DNA of 64,000 bases, taken from the NCBI RefSeq assembly GCF_023078375.1, contig NZ_CP095554.1, positions 2,344,501 through 2,408,500 on the forward strand. Direction: 5' to 3'. A program made the position numbers and the translations under genes. Below, piece by piece: positions 39,540-49,084 of this stretch. Below the pieces are notes generated by a model. That model was not told the DNA's origin. It was given only the letters and a program-made list of their open reading frames with translations, and made no database searches. Within the stretch, counting starts at the first letter, position 1. The number at the start of each line of letters is the position of its first letter. The stretch is from Roseomonas gilardii subsp. gilardii. GTDB taxonomy: Bacteria > Pseudomonadota > Alphaproteobacteria > Acetobacterales > Acetobacteraceae.

Positions 39540-40574
39540 ATGATCGAGAGACGCGGCGTGCTCGCCAGCATGGTCTCGGCCGCGGGCCTGCCCATGGCAA
39601 TGACCGGGCAGGCGCGGGCGCAGAGCGGGAACAACGGGGGCAACGGGCCCGCCTCGATGCTGCTGGTGATGGAGAAGAATGCCGGCAAGCTCGCCTTCTT
39701 CGATGCGTCGGACGGCACGCGGACCGGCGAGGTCGGGCTGCCGGCCTATCCGCATGAATTCACCGTCGATGCGAAAGGCCGCTTCGCCTATGTCGGCCAT
39801 TACGGCCTGCCGAGCTCCGACAGGCCGGGCGAGGGCGGGCATTCCGTGCTCGTGGTGGATCTGGGGGAGCGCCGCGTGGCCAGGACCATCGACTGCGCGC
39901 CCTTCAACCGGCTCCACGGGATCGCGATGGACGGGCAGGGGCGTCTCGGCGTGCTGAGCGAAGGGCGCGATACGCTGCTGATCCTGGAGGACCCCACCCG
40001 GGCGGTGCGCCCCGACCAGCAGGTCGCCACGGGTGGGCGGAAGACGCATCTCTTCTCCTTCAGCCGGAATGGCGAGCGCGCCTATGTCACCGGCCTGGAA
40101 TCCGGCACGGCCAGCCTGCTGCGCCCCCATGACCGGGGCGCGAAGCCGGTGGTCGTGAAGACGGGGCAGATGCCGGAAGGCAACTGCCTGAGCCCGGACG
40201 GGCGGGTCCTCTATGTCGGCAACCGGCGGAGCCGGACGGTGAGCGCACTGGATGCCGAGAGCATGAAGCTCAAGAACCAGAGGGATGTCGGCGGCGACCC
40301 GCTGCGTCTCTACGCGCTGCCGGACGGGCGGCTCCTGCTCGCGGATCTGGAGCGCGAGAGCATCAGCCTGCTGCGGCCGGACCTGCGCGAGATCTGGCGC
40401 CTGCCGCTGGGCGCCAGGCCGAGCGCGGCCTCCCTGCGTCCGGGCAAGGCGGTGGCCTTCGTCTCGCTGGCCTCGGACGAGGTGGTGGCGGTGGACCTGG
40501 AGGCGAAGCGTATCGAGCAGCGCATCAGGACCGGCCCGGGCGCGGATGTGAGCCGGTTGCTGCTGCAGGGCTGA
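39540..40574 (+). CDS. Exported YncE-like beta-propeller protein
   Basis: 344 residues. It starts with a short positively charged segment (IERRGVLASMVSAAG), probably a Tat or Sec signal ending near QARAQ. The mature chain shows repeated propeller blades with Y-V-G and V-L-D-V/E patterns: FAYVGHYG, VLVVDLG, AYVTGLESG, VLYVGNRRS, LLLADLE. These YncE/lactonase-like seven-blade propellers are periplasmic and bind small molecules, quinone cofactors or DNA; no catalytic set can be read here. The ATG has GGAGAG upstream. Confidence 0.8.
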   Translation: MIERRGVLASMVSAAGLPMAMTGQARAQSGNNGGNGPASMLLVMEKNAGKLAFFDASDGTRTGEVGLPAYPHEFTVDAKGRFAYVGHYGLPSSDRPGEGGHSVLVVDLGERRVARTIDCAPFNRLHGIAMDGQGRLGVLSEGRDTLLILEDPTRAVRPDQQVATGGRKTHLFSFSRNGERAYVTGLESGTASLLRPHDRGAKPVVVKTGQMPEGNCLSPDGRVLYVGNRRSRTVSALDAESMKLKNQRDVGGDPLRLYALPDGRLLLADLERESISLLRPDLREIWRLPLGARPSAASLRPGKAVAFVSLASDEVVAVDLEAKRIEQRIRTGPGADVSRLLLQG

Positions 40575-40592
40575 GCCGGGCGGCCCGCGCCC

Positions 40593-40751
40593 TCAGCGCC
40601 GGATGATCAGCGCGATCGCCACGACGATGCAGGCAAAGGCCAGGATGCCGAACATCGCCTGGACGACGGAGTAGTTCTCCGCCCCGGCCGCCACGAAGAG
40701 GGAAGCCAGGCTGCCGCCCAGATAGAGGATCAGCCGGACGATCAGTCCCAT
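40593..40751 (-). CDS. Small two-helix membrane protein
   Basis: 52 residues, shorter than usual gene-finding limits. Two hydrophobic segments (LIVRLILYLGGSLASLFVAAG and MFGILAFACIVVAIALII) flank a short polar turn (ENYSVVQA), and the chain ends IRR, a typical positive-inside end. The start ATG has AAAGGAA upstream. It sits just behind malate synthase in the same direction, 84 bases apart, so it may be co-transcribed. No family recognised. Confidence 0.6.
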   Translation of the reverse strand: MGLIVRLILYLGGSLASLFVAAGAENYSVVQAMFGILAFACIVVAIALIIRR

Positions 40752-40835
40752 GGCGCGGCATTCCTTTCCGTGAGGCGCGGGCCAGGTTCCGGCGTCGCCG
40801 GGCCACGGGGCCCGGCGGTGCGCGGCGCAGCCATC

Positions 40836-42986
40836 TCAGCCTGCCTTCGCCTCGCGGCGGCGGCGGGTCAGAATGAACACGGTATAGCCGTTGGGCTGGG
40901 TCGTGCCCTCGAAGACGAGGTCGCAGGCGGCCTTGAAGGCGGGGCCGTCGAAACCCGGCGCCATCGGGCTGTAGTTCGGGTCGCCCGCATTCTGCTTGTC
41001 CACCACCCCCGCCATGCGGCGCAGGGTCTCCATCACCTGCTCCTTCGTGGTGACGCCGTGGCGCAGCCAGTTGGCGATGTGCTGGGCGGAGATGCGCAGC
41101 GTGGCGCGGTCCTCCATCAGAGCGACATCGTGGATGTCCGGTACCTTGGAGCAGCCGACGCCCTGGTCCACCCAGCGCACGACATAGCCGAGGATGCCCT
41201 GGGCATTGTTGTCCAGCTCCGCCTGCACGTCGGCGGGCGCCCAGTTGGTGTCCTTGGCCAGCGGCACGGTGAGGATGTCCGACAGCTTCGCCCTTGGCCC
41301 GCCGGCGGCGATCTCCTTCTGCCGCTCCATCACGTTCACCTGGTGGTAGTGCAGGGCGTGCAGCGTGGCGGCGGTGGGGGAGGGCACCCAGGCGGTGTTG
41401 GCACCGGCCTTCGGATGGCCGATCTTCTGCGCCAGCATGTCGGCCATGGCATCGGGCGCGGCCCACATGCCCTTGCCGATCTGCGCCCGGCCGGCGAGGC
41501 CGCAGGCGAGGCCGGTATCGACGTTCCAGTCCTCATAGGCCTTGATCCAGGGCTGGGCCTTCATGTCCGCCTTGCGGACGACGGCGCCGGCTTCCATGGA
41601 GGTGTGGATCTCGTCGCCGGTGCGGTCGAGGAAGCCGGTGTTGATGAAGACCACCCGCTCCTTCGCCGCGGCGATGCAGGACTTCAGGTTGGCGGTGGTC
41701 CGCCGCTCCTCGTCCATGATGCCCATCTTGAGCGTGTTGCGCGCCATGCCGAGGATGTCCTCGACCCGGCCGAACAGCTCCACGGCGAGGGCCACTTCCT
41801 CCGGCCCGTGCAGCTTGGGCTTCACGATATAGACGGAGCCGGCGCGGCTGTTCATGCGGCGGCCATTGGCCCCGATATCGTGCAGGGCGATGGCGCCGGT
41901 GATCAGCGCGTCGAGCATGGTCTCGGGCACCGGCTGGCCGTCCAGCGTCACCACATCGGTCAGCATGTGGTGGCCGACATTGCGCACCAGCATCAGCGAA
42001 CGCCCCGGCAGCGTCACCTTGCCCCCGTCCGGCGCCGTCCAGCTCCGGTCCGGGTTCAGCCTGCGGGTGACGGTCTTCCCGCCCTTCTCGAAGCTCTCGG
42101 CGAGGTCGCCCTTCATCAGGCCGAGCCAGTTCCGGTACACCACCACCTTGTCGGCGGCATCGACGGCGGCCACGGAATCCTCGCAGTCCTGGATGGTGCT
42201 GACGGCGGATTCCAGGACCAGGTCGGAAATGCCGGCGGCATCGTCCTTGCCGATCGGGCTCGCGCGGTCGAACACGATCTCCAGATGCAGCCCGTTCTTC
42301 CGCAGCAGCACGGCGGCGGGCGAGCCCGCCTCGCCGGAATAGCCGGCGAACTGGGCGGGATCGCGCAGCGCCGTGACGGCGCCGCCCTTCAGCGTGACGG
42401 CGAGGGCACCGTCCTTCACCACATAGCCCGTGGCGTCGGCATGCGAGCCCTGGGCGAGCGGCGCGGCCTCGTCCAGCGCGGCGCGGGCGCGGGCGATCAC
42501 CTGGGCACCCCGGGCGGGGTCGTAGCCCTTGGCCTTCGGGCCTTCCTGCGGGATGGCGTCGGTGCCGTAGAGGGCATCGTAGAGGCTGCCCCAGCGCGCA
42601 TTGGCGGCGTTGAGCGCATAGCGGGCGTTGTTCACCGGCACGACGAGCTGCGGCCCGGCGATGGTCGCGATCTCCGCATCCACATTCGCCGTGGAGACCC
42701 GCACCTCGCCCGGCGGGTCGAGGAGATAGCCGATCCCGCGCAGGAAGCTCTCATAGGCCGCGGCATCGATCGGCTTCGCGGGATGCTCGCGGTGCCAGGC
42801 ATCGATCTTCGCCTGGATCTCGTCGCGCTTCGCCAGCAGGGCGGCGTTGCGGGGGGCAAGGTCGCGCAGCAGGGATTCCATCCCGGCAAAGAAGGCATCC
42901 GGCGCGACGCCGGTGCCGGGCAGGGCTTCCTTGACCAGGAAGGCTTCCAGTTCGGGGGCCACCCGCAGGGCGCTGCTCGCCGCCAT
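40836..42986 (-). CDS. glcB: Malate synthase G
   Basis: 716 residues, the normal length of the G isoform (the A isoform is about 530). It condenses glyoxylate with acetyl-CoA to malate. Visible signatures are [28 protein letters not shown] (metal glutamate and aspartate), [26 protein letters not shown] and the catalytic aspartate region [25 protein letters not shown]. The ATG has GGAGGA upstream. Isocitrate lyase is not in the window; the enzyme may serve glycolate use or the glyoxylate shunt together with acnA. Confidence 0.96.
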   Translation of the reverse strand: MAASSALRVAPELEAFLVKEALPGTGVAPDAFFAGMESLLRDLAPRNAALLAKRDEIQAKIDAWHREHPAKPIDAAAYESFLRGIGYLLDPPGEVRVSTANVDAEIATIAGPQLVVPVNNARYALNAANARWGSLYDALYGTDAIPQEGPKAKGYDPARGAQVIARARAALDEAAPLAQGSHADATGYVVKDGALAVTLKGGAVTALRDPAQFAGYSGEAGSPAAVLLRKNGLHLEIVFDRASPIGKDDAAGISDLVLESAVSTIQDCEDSVAAVDAADKVVVYRNWLGLMKGDLAESFEKGGKTVTRRLNPDRSWTAPDGGKVTLPGRSLMLVRNVGHHMLTDVVTLDGQPVPETMLDALITGAIALHDIGANGRRMNSRAGSVYIVKPKLHGPEEVALAVELFGRVEDILGMARNTLKMGIMDEERRTTANLKSCIAAAKERVVFINTGFLDRTGDEIHTSMEAGAVVRKADMKAQPWIKAYEDWNVDTGLACGLAGRAQIGKGMWAAPDAMADMLAQKIGHPKAGANTAWVPSPTAATLHALHYHQVNVMERQKEIAAGGPRAKLSDILTVPLAKDTNWAPADVQAELDNNAQGILGYVVRWVDQGVGCSKVPDIHDVALMEDRATLRISAQHIANWLRHGVTTKEQVMETLRRMAGVVDKQNAGDPNYSPMAPGFDGPAFKAACDLVFEGTTQPNGYTVFILTRRRREAKAG

Positions 42987-43086
42987 GACCTGTTCCTCCG
43001 GAGATATGGTCCTGTCCAGGAGATAACCGCCTTCGCGGTGCCGGGCAAAGGGGGCGCCACAGCCCCCCACAGGGCCGGCCACGGAA

Positions 43087-43138
43087 GCGGCCCAGGCTTG
43101 CGGCCCAGGCTTGCGGCCCAGGCTTGCGGTCCAGGCTG
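43087..43138. repeat. Four tandem copies of a 13-bp unit
   Basis: GCGGCCCAGGCTT occurs at 43087-43099, 43100-43112 and 43113-43125 without change, and a fourth copy (43126-43138) differs at two bases. It lies between the divergent malate synthase and gamma-glutamyltransferase genes, so it could be a variable spacer or a cluster of binding sites. Confidence 0.9.
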
Positions 43139-43220
43139 TCGGGCGAAGGGAAAACCGGAACGGCAGGGGTTGCGGCATGGGGCGAGCGGACGGAGGCTGC
43201 CGCGCCGAAGGAGTGATGCC

Positions 43221-44834
43221 ATGTCCCAGAACCCCTCGCCGGGCCTCGCCGACTACCAGCCCAGGCCGCACCGCACCCAGAACTGGGCCGTGACCAAGCC
43301 CTCTGCGCGCGGCAGGCGCGGCATGGTGGTGTCGCAGAGCAAGGCGGCGGCCGAGGCGGGCGTGGCGGTGCTGGAGGCCGGTGGCAACGCGGCGGATGCG
43401 GCGGTGACGGCGGCCTTCGCCCTCGCCGTGGTGGAGCCCTGGAACAGCGGCCTGGGCGGCATCGGCTTCGGCCTGGTGCACCGCGCCGGGGCGGAGAAGG
43501 CCGAGGTGGTGGATTTCGGCCCGGTGGCGCCGAAGGGGGTGGACCCCGCCGCCTACAGGCTCACCGGGAAGGTCAAGAAGGACTTCTTCACCTGGCCGGA
43601 AGTCGAGGGCGACCGCAACATCCACGGGCCGCTCTCGGCGCTGATCCCTTCCTCGGTGGCGGGCTACGACCTGCTGCGCGAGCGTTTCGGCACGGGGATG
43701 CCGTTGTCGGAACTGCTCGGCCCGGCGGTGGCCCTGTCCCGGCGCGGCTTGCCGCAGGACTGGTTCACCCTGCTCAAGATCTCGTCCTCGGCGAAGATCA
43801 TCCGCCTCTATCCGGAAAGCGCGCGGATCTACCTGCCGGACGGGCTGCCGCCGGCGCCGCCCTACCAGGGCAATCCGGGCTTCTTCCGCCAGGGCAACCT
43901 CGCCGAGACGCTGGAGCGGCTGCGGCGCCATGGGCTGCGCGACTTCTACGAGGGGGTGGCCGCCGACCTCGTGGCGGATCTCCGGGAGGTAGGCAGCTTC
44001 GTGTCCGCCGAGGATCTGGCCGCCTGCCGCGCCACGGCGAGGCCGGCGATGGTGCTGGACTGGCGCGGGCGCTTCCGCGTGCAGTCGGCGGGCGGACTGA
44101 CCGCGGCGCCGACCCTGGCGGCGGTGATGCGGCAGATGGCGGAGACCCAGCCGGGCGGCGAACCGGATGCGGCCTGGTATGTGGCGCTGTCGCAGGCGAT
44201 GCGCGGCGCCTATGCGGAGCGGCTGACCAGCCTGGGCGCCGCCAATCCGCCGCCGGAGCCGGCGGAGACCTGCACCACGCATCTGACCGCCACGGATGCC
44301 GAGGGGAACATGGTGTCGCTGACCACCACGCTGCTCTCCTCCATGGGCAGCCGCATGGTGCTGCCGAAGACCGGCGTGCTGATGAACAACGGCATGATGT
44401 GGTTCGACCCGACGCCGGGCTCGGCCAATGCGATCCGCCCGGATGCGCGGCCGCTGTGCAACATGCTGCCGCTGACGGTGTCCGAGGTGGGCAAGGCCGG
44501 GCCGGTGATCGCCGTTGGCGCCTCGGGCGGGCGGCGCATCCTGGCCAGCGTGTACCAGATGCTGGCCTATTCGCTCGACTTCGGCATGGGGCCGGAGGCG
44601 GCGGCGGCCACGCCGCGCATCGACGTTTCCAGCCCCGACGCGACCAGTGCCGATCCGCGCCTGCCGGCCGCCGTGCTGGAGGCGCTGGCGGCGCAGGGCG
44701 GGCTGGAACTGGTGGAGCATTCCACCCTGCCGGTGAACTATGCCTGCCCGAACATCATCCGCTGGGAGGATGGCGAGGCGGTGGGAATCAGCGATGTGAT
44801 GTCGCCGAGCTCCGGCGCCGTGGCGGTGGGGTGA
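43221..44834 (+). CDS. Gamma-glutamyltransferase family protein
   Basis: 537 residues, an Ntn hydrolase. The autocatalytic nucleophile is T353 in [13 protein letters not shown], which is also the expected cleavage site between large and small subunits; [17 protein letters not shown] and PRPLCNM-type segments (here [13 protein letters not shown]) form the gamma-glutamyl pocket. There is no signal peptide, so it is a cytosolic member rather than the classical periplasmic GGT and may act on gamma-glutamyl amides or cephalosporin-like side chains. The start has GAAGGAG upstream. Confidence 0.88.
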   Translation: MSQNPSPGLADYQPRPHRTQNWAVTKPSARGRRGMVVSQSKAAAEAGVAVLEAGGNAADAAVTAAFALAVVEPWNSGLGGIGFGLVHRAGAEKAEVVDFGPVAPKGVDPAAYRLTGKVKKDFFTWPEVEGDRNIHGPLSALIPSSVAGYDLLRERFGTGMPLSELLGPAVALSRRGLPQDWFTLLKISSSAKIIRLYPESARIYLPDGLPPAPPYQGNPGFFRQGNLAETLERLRRHGLRDFYEGVAADLVADLREVGSFVSAEDLAACRATARPAMVLDWRGRFRVQSAGGLTAAPTLAAVMRQMAETQPGGEPDAAWYVALSQAMRGAYAERLTSLGAANPPPEPAETCTTHLTATDAEGNMVSLTTTLLSSMGSRMVLPKTGVLMNNGMMWFDPTPGSANAIRPDARPLCNMLPLTVSEVGKAGPVIAVGASGGRRILASVYQMLAYSLDFGMGPEAAAATPRIDVSSPDATSADPRLPAAVLEALAAQGGLELVEHSTLPVNYACPNIIRWEDGEAVGISDVMSPSSGAVAVG

Positions 44835-44840
44835 GCCTCC

Positions 44841-44867
44841 TCCGGGGGAGGGATGTCCTCCCCCGGA
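44841..44867. terminator. Bidirectional hairpin between convergent genes
   Basis: A perfect 11-bp stem (TCCGGGGGAGG/CCTCCCCCGGA) with a 5-base loop lies in the 46-bp gap between the stops of the gamma-glutamyltransferase and deacetylase genes. Confidence 0.65.
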
Positions 44868-44880
44868 TGGCATCGCGGCC

Positions 44881-45786
44881 TCAGGCCGGGCTGGCGGCGT
44901 TCTCCTTGCAGTAGCGCGCCACCTGCTCATGCGTCAGGAAGCAGACGCTCTCGAAACCCTTGATGTATTCCACCAGCCGGTCAAGCAGCGCGATGCGCGA
45001 ACGATGGCCGATGATGTGCGGATGCATGGTGAGCAGGAAGAGCCCGCCCTCGGCATAGGCGCCATCGAACTCCGCCCTGAAGATCTCCTCCACCGCGGAA
45101 GGCGGCGTATAGGGGCGCAGGCCGCTGAAGCGCTGGAAGTTCAGATAGGGCGCGTCGTCCTTGATCCATTCCGGCGGCAGCTCGACGATGCCGGTGGGCA
45201 CGCCGTCGGCGACGATCTCATAGGGATCGTCGTCGGCCATCAGGCTGCTGTCGTAGAGCAGGCCCATCTCCCGGATGATATCCATCGTGTCGACGGAGAA
45301 ATCCCAGGAGGCGGTGCGGATGCCGACCGGGCGGCGTCCGGCGGTCTTCTCCAGCACATCGGCCGCGCGCATGGTCAGGTCGCGCTCCACACCGGGTGGC
45401 AGGGTGGTGTTGGCCTCGTGGATCCAGGAATGGATGCCGATCTCGTGGCCCTCATCGGCCAGGGCGCGCACCTCCTCCGGATAGATCAGCGCCGAGACCG
45501 CCGGATAGAAGAAGGAGGCCGGGATGCCGTAGCGCTTCAGCAGCGCGCGGATGCGGGGGATGCCGCGCCGGCTGCCGTACTGGCCCTGGCTGATGCGCAT
45601 CGGGCTCTCGTCGGCGTCGCGCAGCGGCGTGGTGTCATGGTCCGCATCGAAGGACAGGGCGACGCAGCAGCGCGCCCCGCCGGGCCACGAGGCAGGCGCC
45701 AGGGAACGGCCGGCGCGGGCGCGGTTGACCATCCTGCGCCAGCTCGGCTCCGGCCATTCCCAGGGTTTCAGCGTCTGCTCGCTCAT
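44881..45786 (-). CDS. Polysaccharide-deacetylase-family hydrolase (PuuE-like)
   Basis: 301 residues with the NodB-fold motifs: metal/catalytic aspartates in LSFDADHD, the H-x3-H metal pair in HSWIHE and the later R-TASWDFS and MHPHIIGH segments. The N-terminal arm ([19 protein letters not shown]) and overall length match the cyclic-imidase/allantoinase PuuE branch rather than peptidoglycan or chitin deacetylases, so a C-N bond of an imide or ureide is the likelier target. It diverges from rutA, which supports a place in pyrimidine or ureide use. AAGGTG precedes the ATG. Confidence 0.85.
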   Translation of the reverse strand: MSEQTLKPWEWPEPSWRRMVNRARAGRSLAPASWPGGARCCVALSFDADHDTTPLRDADESPMRISQGQYGSRRGIPRIRALLKRYGIPASFFYPAVSALIYPEEVRALADEGHEIGIHSWIHEANTTLPPGVERDLTMRAADVLEKTAGRRPVGIRTASWDFSVDTMDIIREMGLLYDSSLMADDDPYEIVADGVPTGIVELPPEWIKDDAPYLNFQRFSGLRPYTPPSAVEEIFRAEFDGAYAEGGLFLLTMHPHIIGHRSRIALLDRLVEYIKGFESVCFLTHEQVARYCKENAASPA

Positions 45787-45936
45787 GGCCACACCTTTCG
45801 GGGTCGGAAGGCAGGCACGAGAGAACCGGGCGCGGCCCGCGTCAACACCCCCGGCGGCTGGAGGCGCGCCTGGCACGCCGATTGCTGCGCCGGGCGGTAT
45901 CGCAATCGCGCGCAGCGCCGCCGAGGGGGCCGTTCC

Positions 45937-47016
45937 ATGGATGTCGGTGTCTTCATCCCGATCAACAACAATGGCTGGATCATCTCGGAGACCTCGCCGC
46001 AATACAGGCCGAGCTTCGATCTCAACCGGCGCGTCGTGCAGAAGGCAGAGGGCTACGGCCTCGAATTCGCGCTGTCGATGATCAAGCTGCACGGCTTCGG
46101 CGGGAGGACGGAATACTGGGACTATGGGCTGGAGAGCTTCACCCTCATGGCCGGCCTGGCCTCGGTGACGAGCCGCATCCGCCTCTTCGCCTCGACCGCC
46201 GTGCTGACCCTGCCGCCGGCCATGGTGGCGCGCATGGCGGTCACCATCGACAGCATCTCGGGCGGGCGCTTCGGGGTGAACATCGTGTCCGGCTGGCACA
46301 AGACCGAGTACAGCCAGATGGGCCTCTGGCCGGGCGATGTGCATTTCGGCCGGCGCTACGACTACAGCACCGAATATGTGCGGATCATGAAGGAGCTGTG
46401 GGAGACCGGCGGGTCCGACTTCAAGGGCCGGTTCTTCCAGATGGACCACTGCATGCTGAAGCCGTTGCCGCAGGCGCCGATCCGGCTTGTCTCGGCCGGG
46501 CAGAGCGAGCGCGGCATGGAATTCGCCGCGCAGTACTGCGACTACAACTTCATCCTGGGGGAGGGCGTGAACGAGCCGAAGAAGTGCGCCCCGCTGCCCG
46601 CCCGCATGCTGGCCGCCGGGAAGAAGGCGGGCCGGGATGTCGGCTCCTATGTCCTCTACATGCTGATCGCCGAGGAGACCGAGGAGGACGCCTGGGCGAA
46701 GTGGGAGCTCTACCTCAAGGGCGCGGACCAGGAGGCGCTGGCCTATCTGCTCGGCCGGGCCTCCGACGACAAGGACGCGGCCGGGACCTCCATGGCGGCG
46801 GCGGTGCTGCGCTCCACCACGCCGGTCAACTGGAACATGGGCACGCTGGTCGGCAGCTATGAGCAGGTGGCGCGTATGCTGGACGATGCGGCGACGATGC
46901 CGGGCGTGAAGGGGCTGATGCTGACCTTCGACGACTTCCTGGAGGGCATGGACAAGTTCGGCCAGAAGATCCAGCCGCTGATGCGCAGCCGGGCGAAGGT
47001 GCTGGAAAAGGCGTGA
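45937..47016 (+). CDS. rutA: Pyrimidine monooxygenase RutA
   Basis: 359 residues of the bacterial-luciferase-like flavin family, closely following the known RutA pattern along its length: [54 protein letters not shown] (with T here preceded by V), [14 protein letters not shown] and [20 protein letters not shown]. RutA uses FMNH2 and oxygen to open the ring of uracil between N3 and C4, giving 3-ureidoacrylate. The other rut genes (rutB-rutG) are not next to it; the neighbours are a PuuE-like deacetylase and an amidase. GAGGGGG precedes the ATG. Confidence 0.9.
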   Translation: MDVGVFIPINNNGWIISETSPQYRPSFDLNRRVVQKAEGYGLEFALSMIKLHGFGGRTEYWDYGLESFTLMAGLASVTSRIRLFASTAVLTLPPAMVARMAVTIDSISGGRFGVNIVSGWHKTEYSQMGLWPGDVHFGRRYDYSTEYVRIMKELWETGGSDFKGRFFQMDHCMLKPLPQAPIRLVSAGQSERGMEFAAQYCDYNFILGEGVNEPKKCAPLPARMLAAGKKAGRDVGSYVLYMLIAEETEEDAWAKWELYLKGADQEALAYLLGRASDDKDAAGTSMAAAVLRSTTPVNWNMGTLVGSYEQVARMLDDAATMPGVKGLMLTFDDFLEGMDKFGQKIQPLMRSRAKVLEKA

Positions 47017-47052
47017 AGCCCCCCAACGGGGCGGCGCCGGACGGCAGCCTGG

Positions 47053-47496
47053 TCACGTCCGCCAGGGCCGCCGCCCGAGCCCGGTGAAGAAGCGCAGCAG
47101 GTAGCCATCCCGATCGGCCAGGACGAACTGCCGGTTGCCGGCCTCGGTGTCGTCCTGGCGGTACCAGCGTTCCTCCATTGGGATGAGGATGGCGAGGCCA
47201 TGGGCCAGCGCCCTCTCATGCAGCGCCTCCACATCGGGGACCTCGATCTGGAGATTGATGCCGCGCCCATAAGGATGTTCCAGCGGCGCGGTTCGGAAGC
47301 GCCGGCCGGGGCCAGCGGCTTCCTGCAGCATCAGATGCACTTGCCGGTCCGCCTCGCCGCGCACGAGATAGGCGAAGCGCTCTTCAGGGCGCGTGATGTG
47401 GCAGCGGAAGCCGAGGGGGCCGCAATAGTCGGCAAGGGCGCGGCTGAGGTCGGCGACATCGAGTTCGGGCACCACGGGGGGAGGGTGGAAGGACAT
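47053..47496 (-). CDS. VOC-family (glyoxalase/bleomycin-resistance type) protein
   Basis: 147 residues with two beta-alpha-beta-beta-beta repeats: VPELDVADLSRALADYCGP opens the first and EVPDVEALHERALAHG the second; the end YLLRFFTG is the usual last strand. The second metal glutamate has no clear partner histidine, so it could bind ligands without catalysis, as bleomycin-binding members do. It faces rutA tail to tail. The start ribosome site is weak but the fold begins right after it. Confidence 0.82.
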   Translation of the reverse strand: MSFHPPPVVPELDVADLSRALADYCGPLGFRCHITRPEERFAYLVRGEADRQVHLMLQEAAGPGRRFRTAPLEHPYGRGINLQIEVPDVEALHERALAHGLAILIPMEERWYRQDDTEAGNRQFVLADRDGYLLRFFTGLGRRPWRT

Positions 47497-47612
47497 ACGG
47501 GCAGCCTGACATGGCGCGGCCTGACATGGCAGGGGCATGACAGCCCGCGCGCCGCAGCCATACCGGGCGCGGCCTATCCCGGCGGCGGACATGGGCGCAG
47601 GATGCGGGTGCG

Positions 47613-49046
47613 ATGGTGACAGCGATGACGACCAAGACCGATCCGGCGCTGATGAGCGCCGAGGAACTTCTCGCGCTCTATGCGCGCCGGGCGCTCAGCC
47701 CGGTCGAGACCCTGAAGGCGGTGACCGAACGGGTCGCGCGCTACAATCCCTGGGTGAATGCCTTCGCGGCGCTGAATCCGCGCGCCCTGGTGCAGGCGGG
47801 GGAGAGCGAGGCCCGCTGGGCCGCCGGGCGGCCGCTGGGGCCGCTGGACGGCGTGCCGGTGACGGTGAAGGACCTGCTGAACGTGGCGGGCTTCCCCACC
47901 CGGCGCGGCAGCAAGATCACCGATGCCGCCCCGGCGCCGGAGGATGCGCCCTCGGTCATGGGGCTGAAGGCGGCGGGCGCCGTCATCCTGGGCAAGACCA
48001 CCACCACGGAATTCGGCTGGAAGACGCCGGGCGACTGCCCGCTGCACGGCATCACCCGCAATCCCTGGGACCCGCGGCGGACGCCGGGCGGTTCCTCCTC
48101 CGGTGCCGGGGCGGCGGGGGCGGCCTGTTTCGGGCCGCTGCATGTCGGCACGGATGCGGGCGGATCGATCCGCATCCCGGCGGCCTATTGCGGGCTGGTG
48201 GGGATGAAGCCGACCTATGGCCGGGTGCCGCAATGGCCGCACAGCGCCTTCGGCAGCGTGTCCTGCGCCGGGCCGATGACGCGCAGCGTGCGCGACGCGG
48301 CGCTGATGCTGAGCGCCATGGCGCGGGCGGATGTGCGCGACCCCTTCTGCCTGCCGGACGAGCCACGCGACTGGCGCCAGGGCATCGAGGGCGGGGTGCG
48401 CGGGATGCGGGTGGCGGTGATGCGCCGCCCGGGCTTCGACGCGCCCCTGGATGCGGATGGCGAGGCCATGCTGCAACAGGCCGCCGACTGGCTGCGGCAG
48501 GAAGGCGCGCTGGTGGAGGAAGCCGATCCGGCCTTCCCCGACACGCGCGAGACCTTCGGCCGCGTCTGGGGCGTGGCGCTGGCGCGGATGGTGGCGCTGA
48601 CGCCGGAGGGCAAGCGCGGGATGCTGGATTCCGGGCTGGAGGAGGTGGCGCGCCGCGAGGGCGGGATGAGCGCCATCGACTTCCTCGGCGCCGAGGTGGC
48701 GCGCACCCAGGCGGCGCATGCGGCGGGACAGTTCCATCTGCGCTACGACCTGATCCTGGCGCCCTGCACGCCGACGGCGGCCTTCGCGGCGGACCAGCCC
48801 ACCCTGCACCCCACCCAGGCGCTGTGGCGCGACTGGGCGCCCTGGACCTTCGCCTTCAACCTGACGCGGCAGCCCGCGATCAGCGTGCCGGTGGGCCTGG
48901 ATGGGGAGGGCATGCCGCGCGCCGTGCAGGTGGCGGCGGCCCAGGGGCGGGACGACCTGTGCTTCCGCGCCGCGCGGGCGATCGAGCGGGCGGCGGGCTT
49001 CCCGCTGGCCGATCCGGACCTGGCGGCGAAGGCGCCGCGCGGCTGA
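47613..49046 (+). CDS. Amidase (amidase-signature family)
   Basis: 477 residues. The Ser-cisSer-Lys triad is visible: K86 in PVTVKDLL, the cis-serine in the GGSSSG loop (159-164) and nucleophile S185 in GTDAGGSIRIPA. Family members hydrolyse carboxamides, including aryl and short-chain amides; the substrate is unknown. It lies in a district rich in C-N hydrolases, so a role in nitrogen scavenging fits. An ATG four codons in (47625) is an alternative start. A G/C hairpin follows the stop. Confidence 0.9.
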   Translation: MVTAMTTKTDPALMSAEELLALYARRALSPVETLKAVTERVARYNPWVNAFAALNPRALVQAGESEARWAAGRPLGPLDGVPVTVKDLLNVAGFPTRRGSKITDAAPAPEDAPSVMGLKAAGAVILGKTTTTEFGWKTPGDCPLHGITRNPWDPRRTPGGSSSGAGAAGAACFGPLHVGTDAGGSIRIPAAYCGLVGMKPTYGRVPQWPHSAFGSVSCAGPMTRSVRDAALMLSAMARADVRDPFCLPDEPRDWRQGIEGGVRGMRVAVMRRPGFDAPLDADGEAMLQQAADWLRQEGALVEEADPAFPDTRETFGRVWGVALARMVALTPEGKRGMLDSGLEEVARREGGMSAIDFLGAEVARTQAAHAAGQFHLRYDLILAPCTPTAAFAADQPTLHPTQALWRDWAPWTFAFNLTRQPAISVPVGLDGEGMPRAVQVAAAQGRDDLCFRAARAIERAAGFPLADPDLAAKAPRG

Positions 49047-49051
49047 GGACG

Positions 49052-49079
49052 GGCCGGGGGGGCGATCCCCCCCCCGGCC
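49052..49079. terminator. Bidirectional hairpin between amidase and tannase genes
   Basis: GGCCGGGGGGG (49052-49062), loop CGAT and the C-run with GGCC (to 49079) form an 11-bp stem in the 38-bp convergent gap. Confidence 0.65.
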
Positions 49080-49084
49080 TCGCC

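Noticed and set aside
43087-43138. Possible CRISPR-like repeats
   Set aside because: The units are directly adjacent without spacers and only 13 bp long, so they are a tandem repeat and not a CRISPR array. No cas genes are in the window.
40770-43220. A very long plus-strand open frame (40770-44834) running through malate synthase into gamma-glutamyltransferase
   Set aside because: Only the part from 43221 has family motifs and a ribosome site; the rest is antisense to glcB.
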